Part shown: positions 17,430 through 25,943 of the stretch, in pieces
How the letters are laid out: every line of letters begins with the position of its first letter
Numbering within the stretch: position 1 is the stretch's first letter
Source: Rheinheimera sp. UJ63
Lineage (GTDB): Bacteria > Pseudomonadota > Gammaproteobacteria > Enterobacterales > Alteromonadaceae
Length of the DNA stretch: 64,000 nucleotides
Assembly: GCF_021568285.1 (NCBI RefSeq)
Contig: NZ_JAKGTQ010000001.1
Location: 372,001 to 436,000, forward strand
Direction of reading: 5' to 3'
The notes under the pieces: model-generated
What the model was told of the DNA's origin: nothing
The model's database searches: none
The model's input: the letters and a program-made list of their open reading frames with translations, nothing else
Made by a program: the position numbers and the translations under genes

Positions 17430-19997
17430 ATGACAGCATCGCAACATATTTTGGTCGTGGGTAATGGTATGGTTGGACACCATTTTGTTGAACAATTGCG
17501 GGCAACAGCGCCTACAGCAACCATTACTGTACTGTGTGGTGAACCACAATTGGCTTATGACCGAGTTTATCTATCCAGTGTTTTTACCGGTAAGGATCGT
17601 GCCGAACTCGCGCTCACTTCTGAGCAGCATTATCGAGAACAAGGCATTAAATACCACTTAAATTGCTGGGTCAGCCGAATTGAACCGCAAAGTAAAACAG
17701 TATTCACTGCCAATGGCGAAAACTATCATTATGACAAGCTCGTACTGGCTACGGGTTCTTATCCGTTCGTGCCGCCGATCCCGGGACACCAACAAGAACA
17801 TTGTTTGGTGTATCGCAAATTGGACGATTTAACGGCTATCGCGCACAGTGCTCAAGACAGCCAAACCGGCGTGATTATTGGCGGCGGTTTATTGGGTTTA
17901 GAAGCGGCAAATGCGCTAAGACAACTCGGGCTAACCACCCATGTCGTTGAATTCGCCCCCCAATTGATGGCTGTGCAACTCGATGTAGCAGGTGGCCAGT
18001 TATTAACACAAAAGATCACCGCGTTGGGCTTAGGTGTGCACACGGGTAAAACCACACAAGCAATAGTTGCAGGTGACGAATGCCGCTACCGCTTAGAATT
18101 TAGCGATGGCAGCTTTTTAGAAACCGATTTGGTGGTGTTTTCAGCCGGGATCCGCCCTTATGACGCACTAGCAAAAGATGCTGGTCTGGCTATCGGAGCT
18201 AAAGGTGGCATTATCATCAATGATTACTGTCAAACATCACAGCAAGATATTTATGCCATTGGTGAGTGTGCCTTATGGCAAAACCAACTATTTGGATTAG
18301 TCGCGCCAGGTTATCAAATGGCCCGCGTAGCCGCCAGTCATCTGACCGGCCAAGCACTCCGGTTTCAGGGCGCCGATATGAGCACCCGTTTAAAACTTCT
18401 GGGTGTAGAAGTGGGGTCAATCGGAGATGCGCATGCACGCACACCAGGGGCACAATGCTTAACATATCAAGATCCCATTCGCCAAATTTATAAGAAGCTG
18501 GTTCTCAATGACAGCGGCGATAAATTGCTCGGCGCGGTGTTAGTGGGTGATACTGCTGAATATGACACTCTGCTGCAATATTTTTTAAATGCGCTGCCTC
18601 TGCCCGCAGCCCCGGAAAGCCTCATTTTACCGCAATTAAACGCCAACACGCCGACGCTCAGCGCTGATCTGCTGCCAGACCATGCCATGCTTTGCTCTTG
18701 TCACAACGTAACCAAGGGCGATATTGTTGCCAGCATCGAGCAAGGTCATGTTGAACTAGCCAGTATTAAGCGTTGCACAAAAGCCAGCACTGGCTGTGGT
18801 GGATGCGCAGCCTTACTAAAATCTGTAGTGGATACCGAATTAACCTTGCGTGGAGTCGCGGTCAACAACCATCTCTGTGAGCATTTTGCCTATTCACGCC
18901 AAGCATTATTGCACTTGGTGCAAGTTGAACAACTGACCACCTTTGAACAGTTACTGCAGCGTTATGGCCAAGGCCAAGGCTGTGATGTCTGTAAGCCTAC
19001 CGTTGCATCAATTTTAGCCTCGGTTTGGAATGAATACATTCTTGATAACAAACATGTCGCGTTACAGGATACCAACGATACGTTTTTAGCAAATATGCAA
19101 AAAGACGGCTCTTACTCCGTAGTGCCTCGCATCGCTGGTGGTGAAATCAGCTCAGCAAAATTGTTGGTTTTAGCGCAAGTGGCCGACGACTTTCAGTTGT
19201 ATTGCAAAATTACTGGTGGTCAACGCATTGATTTATTTGGCGCAAGGCTAGAACAACTGCCATTAATATGGCGACGTTTGGTCGATGCCGGTTTTGAAAC
19301 AGGTCATGCCTACGGTAAATCATTACGTACTGTTAAATCCTGTGTAGGCAGTACTTGGTGTCGTTACGGTGTTCAAGACAGTGTGGGCCAAGCTATTTCT
19401 ATAGAGAGCCGATATAAAGGCTTGCGCTCCCCGCATAAAATCAAAATGGCCGTGTCTGGTTGTACTCGCGAGTGTGCCGAAGCGCAAAGTAAAGATATCG
19501 GGGTCATTGCTACTGAAAATGGCTGGAATTTATATGTTTGTGGTAATGGTGGTATGCGTCCTCGCCATGCGGATCTGTTTGCAACTGACCTGGATACGCC
19601 AACACTCATCCGTTATATCGATCGCATTTTAATGTTTTATATCCGCACGGCCGATCGCTTACAACGCACATCGGTCTGGTTAGAAAAACTCGAGGGAGGA
19701 CTGGACTATTTACGCCAAGTGATTATCGATGACAGCCTTGGTTTAGCCGCTGAATTAGAAAAACAAATGGCCGGTTTGGTTAACAGCTATGCCTGTGAAT
19801 GGCAACGCACACTGGACGATCCAGAGGCCCTAAAACGATTCCGACATTTTGTGAATAGCCCCGAAGGTGATAGCAATATTTTGTTTGTGCAAGAGCGAGG
19901 GCAAATCCGCCCTGCAACGTTAGAAGAGAAGCAGCAACAACAGCGTATACCCGTAACAATGATTGAGTCTGAGGAGATCACCCATGACATGGTTTAA
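17430..19997 (+). CDS. nirB: Assimilatory-type nitrite reductase [NAD(P)H], large subunit
   Basis: An 855-residue cytosolic siroheme enzyme that reduces nitrite to ammonium. Order: FAD domain (VGNGMVGHHFVEQL, ATGSYPFVPPIPG), NAD domain (IGGGLLGLEAAN), two BFD-like iron-sulfur regions (CSCHNVTKGD with CTKASTGCGGC near 421-460, then CDVCKP), sulfite/nitrite reductase half-domain, and the siroheme-4Fe4S cysteines SCVGSTWC near 640 and SGCTRECAEAQ near 676. Length is like E. coli NirB (847). Start ATG 17430 follows AAGGAG; an upstream TTG is rejected. nirD overlaps its end by 14 bases. Confidence 0.97.
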   Translation: MTASQHILVVGNGMVGHHFVEQLRATAPTATITVLCGEPQLAYDRVYLSSVFTGKDRAELALTSEQHYREQGIKYHLNCWVSRIEPQSKTVFTANGENYHYDKLVLATGSYPFVPPIPGHQQEHCLVYRKLDDLTAIAHSAQDSQTGVIIGGGLLGLEAANALRQLGLTTHVVEFAPQLMAVQLDVAGGQLLTQKITALGLGVHTGKTTQAIVAGDECRYRLEFSDGSFLETDLVVFSAGIRPYDALAKDAGLAIGAKGGIIINDYCQTSQQDIYAIGECALWQNQLFGLVAPGYQMARVAASHLTGQALRFQGADMSTRLKLLGVEVGSIGDAHARTPGAQCLTYQDPIRQIYKKLVLNDSGDKLLGAVLVGDTAEYDTLLQYFLNALPLPAAPESLILPQLNANTPTLSADLLPDHAMLCSCHNVTKGDIVASIEQGHVELASIKRCTKASTGCGGCAALLKSVVDTELTLRGVAVNNHLCEHFAYSRQALLHLVQVEQLTTFEQLLQRYGQGQGCDVCKPTVASILASVWNEYILDNKHVALQDTNDTFLANMQKDGSYSVVPRIAGGEISSAKLLVLAQVADDFQLYCKITGGQRIDLFGARLEQLPLIWRRLVDAGFETGHAYGKSLRTVKSCVGSTWCRYGVQDSVGQAISIESRYKGLRSPHKIKMAVSGCTRECAEAQSKDIGVIATENGWNLYVCGNGGMRPRHADLFATDLDTPTLIRYIDRILMFYIRTADRLQRTSVWLEKLEGGLDYLRQVIIDDSLGLAAELEKQMAGLVNSYACEWQRTLDDPEALKRFRHFVNSPEGDSNILFVQERGQIRPATLEEKQQQQRIPVTMIESEEITHDMV

Positions 19998-20358
19998 CGT
20001 AGCAACCACGAGTGATCTGGTCGACAACAGTGGGGTTTGTGTTTTGGTCAACGGGCAACAAATTGCCCTGTTCAGCCTCACTATCACCGGGCAAAACCAG
20101 TTATTTGCCATCGACAACTTTGATCCGATTGGCCAAGCAAATGTGCTAGCGCGTGGCATCACGGGTTCAATTGGCGATAGGCTGGTTGTCGCCTCGCCGC
20201 TTTACAAGCAACATTTTGATTTACACAACGGCCAATGTATAGAAATGCCTGAGATCAGCGTGGGTGTTTACCCGGTACAACGGCAAGAACAGACTATTTG
20301 GATACAACTAAAGAGCTCGCAGCCCCGAGCAGAAACTAAGATGGAGGCGATGGTATGA
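19984..20358 (+). CDS. nirD: Nitrite reductase small subunit
   Basis: A 124-residue Rieske-like-fold partner of NirB. It has the NirD layout (GVCVLVNGQQIALF, QNQLFAIDNFDPIGQANVLARG, SPLYKQHFDLHNGQC) and, as in other NirD proteins, lacks the Cys-His pairs of true Rieske proteins. The start is ATG 19984 with GAGGAG at six bases. It overlaps nirB by 14 bases and cobA by 4 bases (ATGA), so all three should be co-translated. Confidence 0.95.
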   Translation: MTWFNVATTSDLVDNSGVCVLVNGQQIALFSLTITGQNQLFAIDNFDPIGQANVLARGITGSIGDRLVVASPLYKQHFDLHNGQCIEMPEISVGVYPVQRQEQTIWIQLKSSQPRAETKMEAMV

Positions 20359-21215
20359 GTTTTTTAACCTTGTTTCGTCGGCCCATGAGTCAATGGTTTG
20401 CCCCCTTTTTCCCGATAGCACGAACTTATGCACAACAGACTTTGCCAAAAACCGGTCAGGTTTTTTTAGTAGGTGCCGGCCCAGGCGATCCTGAATTGTT
20501 AACGCTAAAAGCCTGGCGTTTACTGCAACAAGCCGATGTGGTGCTATATGATGCTTTAATTTCACCCGCGTTACTGGCGCTGATCCCCAAAGCTTGCCAG
20601 CAATATTACGTTGGAAAACGCGCCGGCCAACATGCTTTGACTCAACCGGAGATCTGCCAAAAGCTGCAATATTTTGCGCAGCAAGGCCATACCGTAGTCA
20701 GGCTTAAAGGGGGCGATCCCGCCATTTTTGGTCGGGTAAACGAAGAAGCCGCGGCCTTACAGGCCGCAAATATTCCCTTTGCCATTGTACCAGGGATAAC
20801 CACCGCCTGTGCCGCTGCCGCATATACGGGTATTGCGTTAACTGCGCGCAATGTCGCACGTAGTGTCACCTTCCTCACGGCACAATTTGCCGATCCTAAG
20901 CAACAACCTAACTGGCAACAATGGCGCTATCAAACCGAGGGAGACAATCCAACACTGGTGGTATATATGGGGCTAAGCCGGTTGCCAATGCTCTGTCAGG
21001 GCTTGCGCGCCGTAGGTTGGCCTGCCTCTACCCCTATTGCGTTGATAGAACAGGTCAGCTGCCCTGAGCAGCGCTTACTTAGCGCAACCCTTGAGGATAT
21101 TAATGACAAAGTTCAGCAACAACCCTTTACTGGGCCCACTCTAATTATGATTGGCGACGTGATCCAACAACCGATGGCAGTCAATCAATCGCTTTTGCAA
21201 AGCGCTTGGGCATAA
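20355..21215 (+). CDS. cobA: Uroporphyrinogen-III C-methyltransferase
   Basis: A 286-residue SAM-dependent methyltransferase making precorrin-2, the first dedicated step to siroheme, the NirB cofactor. Motifs: VFLVGAGPGDPELLTLKA (SAM loop), DVVLYDALI, VRLKGGDPAIFGR, PGITTACAAAAYTGI, and VVYMG. An N-terminal extension of about 30 residues, basic and aromatic, precedes the domain. There is no fused CysG dehydrogenase/chelatase part, so precorrin-2 oxidation and iron insertion must come from elsewhere. It is the last gene of nirB-nirD-cobA, the same order as in the Pseudomonas nirBD operon. Confidence 0.95.
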   Translation: MSFLTLFRRPMSQWFAPFFPIARTYAQQTLPKTGQVFLVGAGPGDPELLTLKAWRLLQQADVVLYDALISPALLALIPKACQQYYVGKRAGQHALTQPEICQKLQYFAQQGHTVVRLKGGDPAIFGRVNEEAAALQAANIPFAIVPGITTACAAAAYTGIALTARNVARSVTFLTAQFADPKQQPNWQQWRYQTEGDNPTLVVYMGLSRLPMLCQGLRAVGWPASTPIALIEQVSCPEQRLLSATLEDINDKVQQQPFTGPTLIMIGDVIQQPMAVNQSLLQSAWA

Positions 21216-21224
21216 ATACAAGGT

Positions 21225-21258
21225 AACCTGATGACATCGAGCCCGACGTCATCAGGTT
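21225..21258. terminator. Shared inverted repeat between cobA and the phosphatase-kinase gene
   Basis: Perfect 11-bp arms AACCTGATGAC and GTCATCAGGTT lie between the two convergent genes and touch the stop codon of the leftward gene. No long T run follows on either strand, so it is at best a weak bidirectional terminator. Confidence 0.5.
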
Positions 21259-22994
21259 TAAAGCAAAAATTGATAGCAAAGTGTTAGGTTTAACAGCAAC
21301 AATATCAGTGACACCACTTGCCAAAAACGTAATGGATCACGCTGTAACAAGGGCCGAAATGGCTGCTGCAAATAGGCGGGATTAGGGTGCTGCAAATCGT
21401 ATAAAAAAGCCGATAACTGCTGATAACGCGCTGCCGGATCAGGCTGTAAGGCTTGCTGCAAGGTTAAATCAAACCATCTGGGGATGGCTGAAGCTTCTGA
21501 CGATAGGGGCTGATAACATAAGCGCTTTTGCTGCTGACGATTACGACATCGCGCTAACTGATTACCATAAGGAAAGCGACCACTTAATAGGTAGTAACAC
21601 AATACAGCTAATGAATACAAATCTGCGCTTTGGGTGGCTTCCTCCCCTAATAAACATTCTGGCGCAGAGTATAGCGCTGTGCCAAGCCCCCGCTCTACGG
21701 CAATATGATATTGTTCAACTAAGCCCGCTACCTGTGCAGACCCTAAATCAATAATTTTTACTAAACCCGTTTCAGTAATCATAATATTTTCAGGGCGTAA
21801 ATCTTGGTGCACCACTTCTGCCCGATGCAAAGCTTGCAGCCCTGTCCCGACTTGCAACACAATCTGTCTAACTTGCTCTAAAGAGGGGTGAGGATGATCT
21901 TGCCGCCACTGCTGCAAGGTTTGCCCCTGAATAAATTCAGCAAGGGTGTAAATATAACGACGTTCACGCCCTGTGCTGACCGAACGGATCACATGATCAT
22001 TACGCACTCGCCGGGCAATCCAATCTTCGAGTAATAAACGCGCTAAGTAGGCTTCATTGCTCATCTGCTCAGTTGCAGGGGTTTTTAGCACCAACAGTTG
22101 TTTGCTTATTTCATCTTGCACCAGATAAACATGGCTGCGATGGCTCTGATAAAGTGCACGTATCACGGTATAACCATCGAGCGTACTGCCCGCAGCTAAA
22201 TCCGTTACCACATGCAAGCGCTCATCTAATTTTGGTGGGGTCGCGGGCTCAGGCAGCTGTTTAATTTGCAACAAGGCTGCACTGAGATTATCTTCACTTT
22301 GCGCCGCTAAGGCTGCAGCGGTTAATGATGAAGCCAGCTCAGGCATACTCATCTTCGCCTCGGCTTTTGCTAACAAAGCGCTTAAGGCTGAAGGGGATAA
22401 ATTGGCATAAACGCCATCAGTCAAAAGTAGCAGTATGTCACCCTCTCGCAGTGCCACCTGAGTATAATCATACTTAAGTTGGGGCCCAGCGCCGAGCGCT
22501 CGACTTAAATAAGTGGTTTTAGCGCTATGGCCAGCCCCAGTTAAAACTGGGCTGCTGTGATCGGAACTGATTTGCGTTAAGAGCCCTTGCCGCCAAAGGT
22601 AAGCGCGGCTATCCCCAATATGGAACAGATGGGCAAAACGGCCCTTAACAACCCAACCGCTGAAGGTGCAAACATAACCTTTGTCAGGATCGTGCCCGAA
22701 CACTTGACGACTTTGCCCATACAACCACGCATGAATTGCCTGCAACACTTGACCGCCAGCCTGCTTGACGCTGGCGGTATCTGAAGTACAAAAATAATCA
22801 TCCAAAAAACTGGTTACCGCCGTTTCACTGGCAATCTGACTCACCGTGCTGCTACTGACACCATCGGCCAACGCCACGGCTGCCCCCTTAGTGCAAAGCA
22901 TTGACGTAGCAGGAATGACGCCAGCACAAAAATCTTGATTTAACGACTTTTCCCCAGCACAGCTGTGTAACCCTAAGGCTAATGTCAGTGTCAT
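21258..22994 (-). CDS. PP2C phosphatase - Ser/Thr kinase fusion, membrane-anchored
   Basis: About 578 residues. The N-terminal PP2C domain keeps its metal motifs (ALADGVSSS, HIGDSRAYL, LLTDGVY, SEDNLSA). The kinase domain (about 285-540) keeps the ATP Lys (LVLKTPA), catalytic loop HQDLRPENIM and metal Asp (IDLGSA), but the P-loop region has no glycines and the HRD Arg is Gln. A final hydrophobic segment (LILLLLNLTLCYQFLL) is a C-terminal anchor, so both domains face the cytosol. Start ATG 22994 follows AAGG and lies 13 bases after the FNT stop. Such fusions are found in nitrate/nitrite assimilation clusters; target unknown. Confidence 0.85.
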   Translation of the reverse strand: MTLTLALGLHSCAGEKSLNQDFCAGVIPATSMLCTKGAAVALADGVSSSTVSQIASETAVTSFLDDYFCTSDTASVKQAGGQVLQAIHAWLYGQSRQVFGHDPDKGYVCTFSGWVVKGRFAHLFHIGDSRAYLWRQGLLTQISSDHSSPVLTGAGHSAKTTYLSRALGAGPQLKYDYTQVALREGDILLLLTDGVYANLSPSALSALLAKAEAKMSMPELASSLTAAALAAQSEDNLSAALLQIKQLPEPATPPKLDERLHVVTDLAAGSTLDGYTVIRALYQSHRSHVYLVQDEISKQLLVLKTPATEQMSNEAYLARLLLEDWIARRVRNDHVIRSVSTGRERRYIYTLAEFIQGQTLQQWRQDHPHPSLEQVRQIVLQVGTGLQALHRAEVVHQDLRPENIMITETGLVKIIDLGSAQVAGLVEQYHIAVERGLGTALYSAPECLLGEEATQSADLYSLAVLCYYLLSGRFPYGNQLARCRNRQQQKRLCYQPLSSEASAIPRWFDLTLQQALQPDPAARYQQLSAFLYDLQHPNPAYLQQPFRPLLQRDPLRFWQVVSLILLLLNLTLCYQFLL

Positions 22995-23007
22995 CAGTGC
23001 AGCCTTA

Positions 23008-23868
23008 TCATTTAGCGGCTTGCTGTACAGCGGTCGCATTACTCACTGTGGACGTTGCAACGACATGACGTTTAGGCGCTGTTTTATAGTGTGTGGTATA
23101 TAAAGTTAGCCCGGTAAAAGCCAAACCACCCACTAAATTGCCCAGCACAGTTGGGATCTCGTTCCAAATCAGATAATCCATAATGGAGAAATCGCCGCCC
23201 ATTAACAGCCCATAAGGAAATAAAAACATGTTAACGACTGAATGCTCAAATCCCATAAAAAAGAACAGCATAATTGGCATCCACATTGCCAGCACTTTAC
23301 CACTGACATGAGTGGAGATCATTGCGCCAACCACCCCCATCGATACCATCCAATTACACAACATGCCCCGCAAAAAAATAGTTAACCAACCGGCAACCCC
23401 GTATTCAGCATAACCTAAGGTGCGCGCTTCACCGATGGTCGCAATTTTTTCACCGACCGAGCCGCCATCAGTGTTAAAACCCATGGTAAACACAAAGGCC
23501 ATCATTAGCGCCACCGTCAGCGCCCCGGCGAAATTACCACAAAACACCCAACCCCAATTGCGTAAGATACCGGCAACGGTGACGCCTGGGCGTTTATCTA
23601 ATAAAGCTAAAGGGGTTAGCACAAAGACCCCAGTTAACAAGTCAAAACCCATCAGGTATAACATACAAAACCCAACCGGAAATAACGCTGCGCCAAGCAA
23701 AAAACTGCCGGTTTGTACTGCAATGGTAATGGCAAACACTGCCGCAAGCGCTAAGATGGCACCCGCCATATAGGCGCGGATTAAGGTATCTCGAGTAGAC
23801 ATATATATTTTAGATTCGCCGGCATCGACCATCTTGGTGACAAACTCAGCGGGAATTAGATAAGCCAT
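23008..23868 (-). CDS. Formate/nitrite transporter (FNT) family channel, probable nitrite importer
   Basis: A 286-residue inner-membrane protein with about six hydrophobic segments. FNT hallmarks include GAALFPVGFCMLYLMGFDLLTG, NWGWVFCGNFAGAL, LRGMLCNWMVSMG and GFEHSVVNMFLFP, which form the constricted pore and its central His region. FNT proteins pass formate, nitrite or related anions. The location beside nirBD and nasR, with a NasR-type leader, points to nitrite (NirC-like). The hydrophilic tail (about 30 residues) is longer than in NirC. It is followed at 13 bases by the PP2C-kinase gene. Confidence 0.9.
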   Translation of the reverse strand: MAYLIPAEFVTKMVDAGESKIYMSTRDTLIRAYMAGAILALAAVFAITIAVQTGSFLLGAALFPVGFCMLYLMGFDLLTGVFVLTPLALLDKRPGVTVAGILRNWGWVFCGNFAGALTVALMMAFVFTMGFNTDGGSVGEKIATIGEARTLGYAEYGVAGWLTIFLRGMLCNWMVSMGVVGAMISTHVSGKVLAMWMPIMLFFFMGFEHSVVNMFLFPYGLLMGGDFSIMDYLIWNEIPTVLGNLVGGLAFTGLTLYTTHYKTAPKRHVVATSTVSNATAVQQAAK

Positions 23869-24051
23869 AGAATGTTCCTCTGTTTATAAAAATTAGTCAG
23901 TTGTGACGCTGTACTGCTCTTTTTTACGCAAAAAAAAACGCCCACCCGAACTGATCACAGTTCTAGGTGGACGTCGTTGTCCGATATACACGGCTTGTAT
24001 TCTGGTAAAAATCTGTGCGGCTATTGATGCTGAACACCTCATCGCCACACA
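23869..24051 (-). promoter_or_regulatory. FNT operon leader with attenuator, predicted NasR target
   Basis: From a predicted start near 24051 the minus-strand leader has a hairpin (ATACA/TGTAT, 23986-24000), a spacer containing GGACAACGACG, and a strong terminator at 23930-23974. The terminator stem is ACGTCCACC with GGTGGGCGT, an inner GAACTG/CAGTTC, then ten T. It ends 60 bases before the FNT start. The spacer matches the nirB leader (CAACGA(A/C)G next to the terminator base), so both should answer to one antiterminator. Confidence 0.7.
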
Positions 24052-24062
24052 AATTATTTAAA

Positions 24063-24077
24063 GCAACTAAAGTGCCA
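24063..24077 (-). promoter_or_regulatory. Sigma-54 promoter of the FNT operon
   Basis: Read on the minus strand, TGGCACTTTAGTTGCT matches TGGCACG-N4-TTGC(T/A) at all but one defined base, with exact spacing. Confidence 0.75.
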
Positions 24078-24149
24078 AAACTGAAAAAAAATTTTATTGA
24101 ATAAAATCATTACCCTAGAAAATGGTCACTGCAGCAAGCTGCCCACGAC

Positions 24150-24197
24150 TGTACCAGAAGGGTGCAATCCTTTCGATAATTGCACTAAAATACAGCA
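24150..24197 (-). promoter_or_regulatory. NtrC-like sites upstream of the FNT promoter
   Basis: TGTACCAGAAGGGTGCA at 24150-24166 matches 11 of 12 bases of the NtrC consensus, about 75 bases upstream of the -24 element. A weaker dyad (TGCACT, five bases, ACAGCA) lies at 24181-24197, centred 31 bases away. The sites also lie within 160 bases of the nasR start, so they could influence that gene. Confidence 0.6.
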
Positions 24198-24307
24198 AGA
24201 TCGCTGCCCCTCTTTGCCTGTAAAACAATAAATTAGCTGCTAACCCGGCTGATCAAATGCTTGTTTTTTATAAACTTAGTGCTAGTTAACCCCCTCTGGA
24301 ACATTCC

Positions 24308-25654
24308 TTGCAAAATGCTTTGGTACCCGCTTACCAGGTAGCCAAACCGCTATTGACCATGCAAGTTCATTACAGCCAGACCACAGAACAATTTCTATTA
24401 GCCGCCAAACAAGCTGAGCTAAGCACCTTGCAACAATTAAGCAGCAGCACTCAGGTGGTTACAGGGATCAGTGAACTGATCCATCAATTACAACGTGAAC
24501 GTGGCATTAGCAACATTTATCTTGCCTCGCATTCTGAACATTACAGTAAAGAACGAACTGTTCAGCTCAAGCAAACTTTAATCAGTGAACAACAGCTGCG
24601 CGTGATCCTTAGCGAGCATTATTTGCCGGTGACTTTGCGCAGCGGTGCAAGCAGATTGATGCATGGTATCAGTCTCAGTTTACAAGGATTAGATAATTTA
24701 GTGGCGCTGCGCAGCCTGATCACTGAACAAAAGTTGACGCCCCTGCAGTGTACCGAAGCTTACTGTCGGTTAATCTCCAGCCTGTTAAACTTAGTTGCCG
24801 ATGTAGCGGAAGGTGCTGGCGAGCCGCAGATGACCCGTTTATTAGTAGCATTATTTAATTTGATGCAAGCGAAAGAACATGCAGGGCAAGAACGGGCTTG
24901 GGGTGCCATGGGATTTGCTTCTGGCCAGTTTGACTCAAACATCTGTGAAAGATTACAGCAGCTTCAAACAACACAGGAGCAACAATTACACCTTGCGCAA
25001 TCGCTAGTAGATATCCATTTAGAAAATTTATTTCAAACCGAACATGTGCAAGGCAAAACAGAATTTGTGCAGTTGCGTAAATTGATCCAACAACTCAGTG
25101 ATGGCACCGCCGTCGCCCCTGTGTTGTGCGAAGTTTGGTTTGATATGGCCTCAGAACGCATAGACCAGCTTTACACGCTTGAACAACAGGTGTTAAAGCA
25201 TCTCAACAGCCAAGCCCAACAAAAACTAGCGGAAGGTGAACAGGCGATGCAGCAACATCGTCAACAATTACGGGCCTTAAGTCAGCGCACCAGCAAGCCT
25301 GAGCATCCTAGCAGCTTGTTGTTCGATCCGTCGCAGCCAGGCCTGTTCGGCTCGAAACTGCAGCCTGCAATGGCGGCATTTACAAAAGAGGGAACCGATT
25401 TACATCGAACCTTTTATGATTTACTGCAAGAGCAGGCACAACATATTCAACAAATGCAGCAACAGTTGCAAGATGCAAAACAAGCGCTTATCGCTCAAAA
25501 ACAGATTGATCGTGCCAAGCTACTGTTGATGCAGCAGTCGCAATTATCCGAGCAACAAGCTTATCGGCAGCTGCAGCAACTTGCCATGCATTCACAACAG
25601 TCGTTGGCCGTGGTCGCAGCCACGGTAATAGAAACGCATACTAGACATAAATAA
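24308..25654 (+). CDS. nasR: NasR: nitrate/nitrite-sensing ANTAR antiterminator
   Basis: A 448-residue soluble protein with an N-terminal NIT sensor (helical; ELIHQLQRERGISNIYLAS near residue 56 and KEHAGQERAWGAMGFASG near 195) and a C-terminal ANTAR RNA-binding domain. The ANTAR part is DRAKLLLMQQSQLSEQQAYR then LQQLAMHSQQSL, residues 400-440. In Klebsiella, NasR binds nitrate or nitrite and prevents termination in the nasF leader. Here two terminator-bearing leaders lie nearby. The start appears to be TTG 24308 (GGAA eight bases before); the next in-frame ATG at 24359 lacks an RBS. Between the ends lies a Gln-rich linker. Confidence 0.93.
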   Translation: MQNALVPAYQVAKPLLTMQVHYSQTTEQFLLAAKQAELSTLQQLSSSTQVVTGISELIHQLQRERGISNIYLASHSEHYSKERTVQLKQTLISEQQLRVILSEHYLPVTLRSGASRLMHGISLSLQGLDNLVALRSLITEQKLTPLQCTEAYCRLISSLLNLVADVAEGAGEPQMTRLLVALFNLMQAKEHAGQERAWGAMGFASGQFDSNICERLQQLQTTQEQQLHLAQSLVDIHLENLFQTEHVQGKTEFVQLRKLIQQLSDGTAVAPVLCEVWFDMASERIDQLYTLEQQVLKHLNSQAQQKLAEGEQAMQQHRQQLRALSQRTSKPEHPSSLLFDPSQPGLFGSKLQPAMAAFTKEGTDLHRTFYDLLQEQAQHIQQMQQQLQDAKQALIAQKQIDRAKLLLMQQSQLSEQQAYRQLQQLAMHSQQSLAVVAATVIETHTRHK

Positions 25655-25660
25655 ACACCC

Positions 25661-25742
25661 TCGTCAGGAACGATGTGGAACAGCTGTAAGCTGGCCCGCA
25701 AGGGCGAGGCGCAGGACGCGCCGAGTAATCGAAGATGACGCC
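25661..25742 (+). repeat. Repeat element E, copy 1
   Basis: An 82-base GC-rich element made of small hairpins: TCGT-CAGGA-ACGA, GCCC-GCAA-GGGC and GGCGC-AGGAC-GCGCC. It is nearly identical to 25814-25895. It starts 7 bases after the nasR stop, between convergent transcripts. Confidence 0.85.
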
Positions 25743-25750
25743 GGGGCGAT

Positions 25751-25783
25751 AAAAGCAAAACGCCAGCACTAGGCTGGCGTTTT
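25751..25783 (-). terminator. Terminator of the ancestral tRNA-Phe unit
   Basis: Arms AAAACGCCAGC and GCTGGCGTTTT with a 5-base loop, followed on the minus strand by GCTTTT. It lies just after the 3'-end fragment of tRNA-Phe. Confidence 0.75.
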
Positions 25784-25785
25784 AA

Positions 25786-25808
25786 CTATAATGGTGCCCA
25801 GAGGCGGA
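25786..25808 (-). pseudogene. 3'-end fragment of a tRNA-Phe gene
   Basis: These 23 bases are identical to 25938-25960, covering 17 bases of the tRNA-Phe 3' end including CCA plus 6 downstream bases. They then diverge into repeat E copy 2. It is the remnant of a duplicated tRNA tail and cannot make a tRNA. Confidence 0.8.
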
Positions 25809-25813
25809 CCACA

Positions 25814-25895
25814 TCGTCGGGAACGATGTGGAACAGCTGTAAGCTGGCCCGCAAGGGCGAGGCGCAGGATGCGCCGAGTAATCGAAGATGACGCC
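25814..25895 (+). repeat. Repeat element E, copy 2
   Basis: The same 82-base element as 25661-25742, differing at only a few positions (for example CGGGA for CAGGA in the first loop, GGATG for GGACG in the last). Confidence 0.85.
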
Positions 25896-25902
25896 TTGGG
25901 CT

Positions 25903-25935
25903 GAAAAAGAAAAAGCCTGTCGTATGACAGGCTTT
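25903..25935 (-). terminator. Terminator of the tRNA-Phe-Thr-Phe operon
   Basis: Perfect arms AAAGCCTGTC and GACAGGCTTT with a 4-base loop, then a T-rich run on the minus strand. It lies just after the last tRNA-Phe. Confidence 0.85.
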
Positions 25936-25943
25936 CGCTATAA

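Noticed and set aside
23420-23773. 117-codon frame opposite the FNT gene
   Set aside because: It is fully antisense to a well supported membrane-protein gene and has no RBS; shadow frames opposite hydrophobic genes are common.
24359-25654. Shorter nasR start at ATG 24359
   Set aside because: No RBS precedes it; the TTG start at 24308 has GGAA at proper spacing, though the start remains uncertain.
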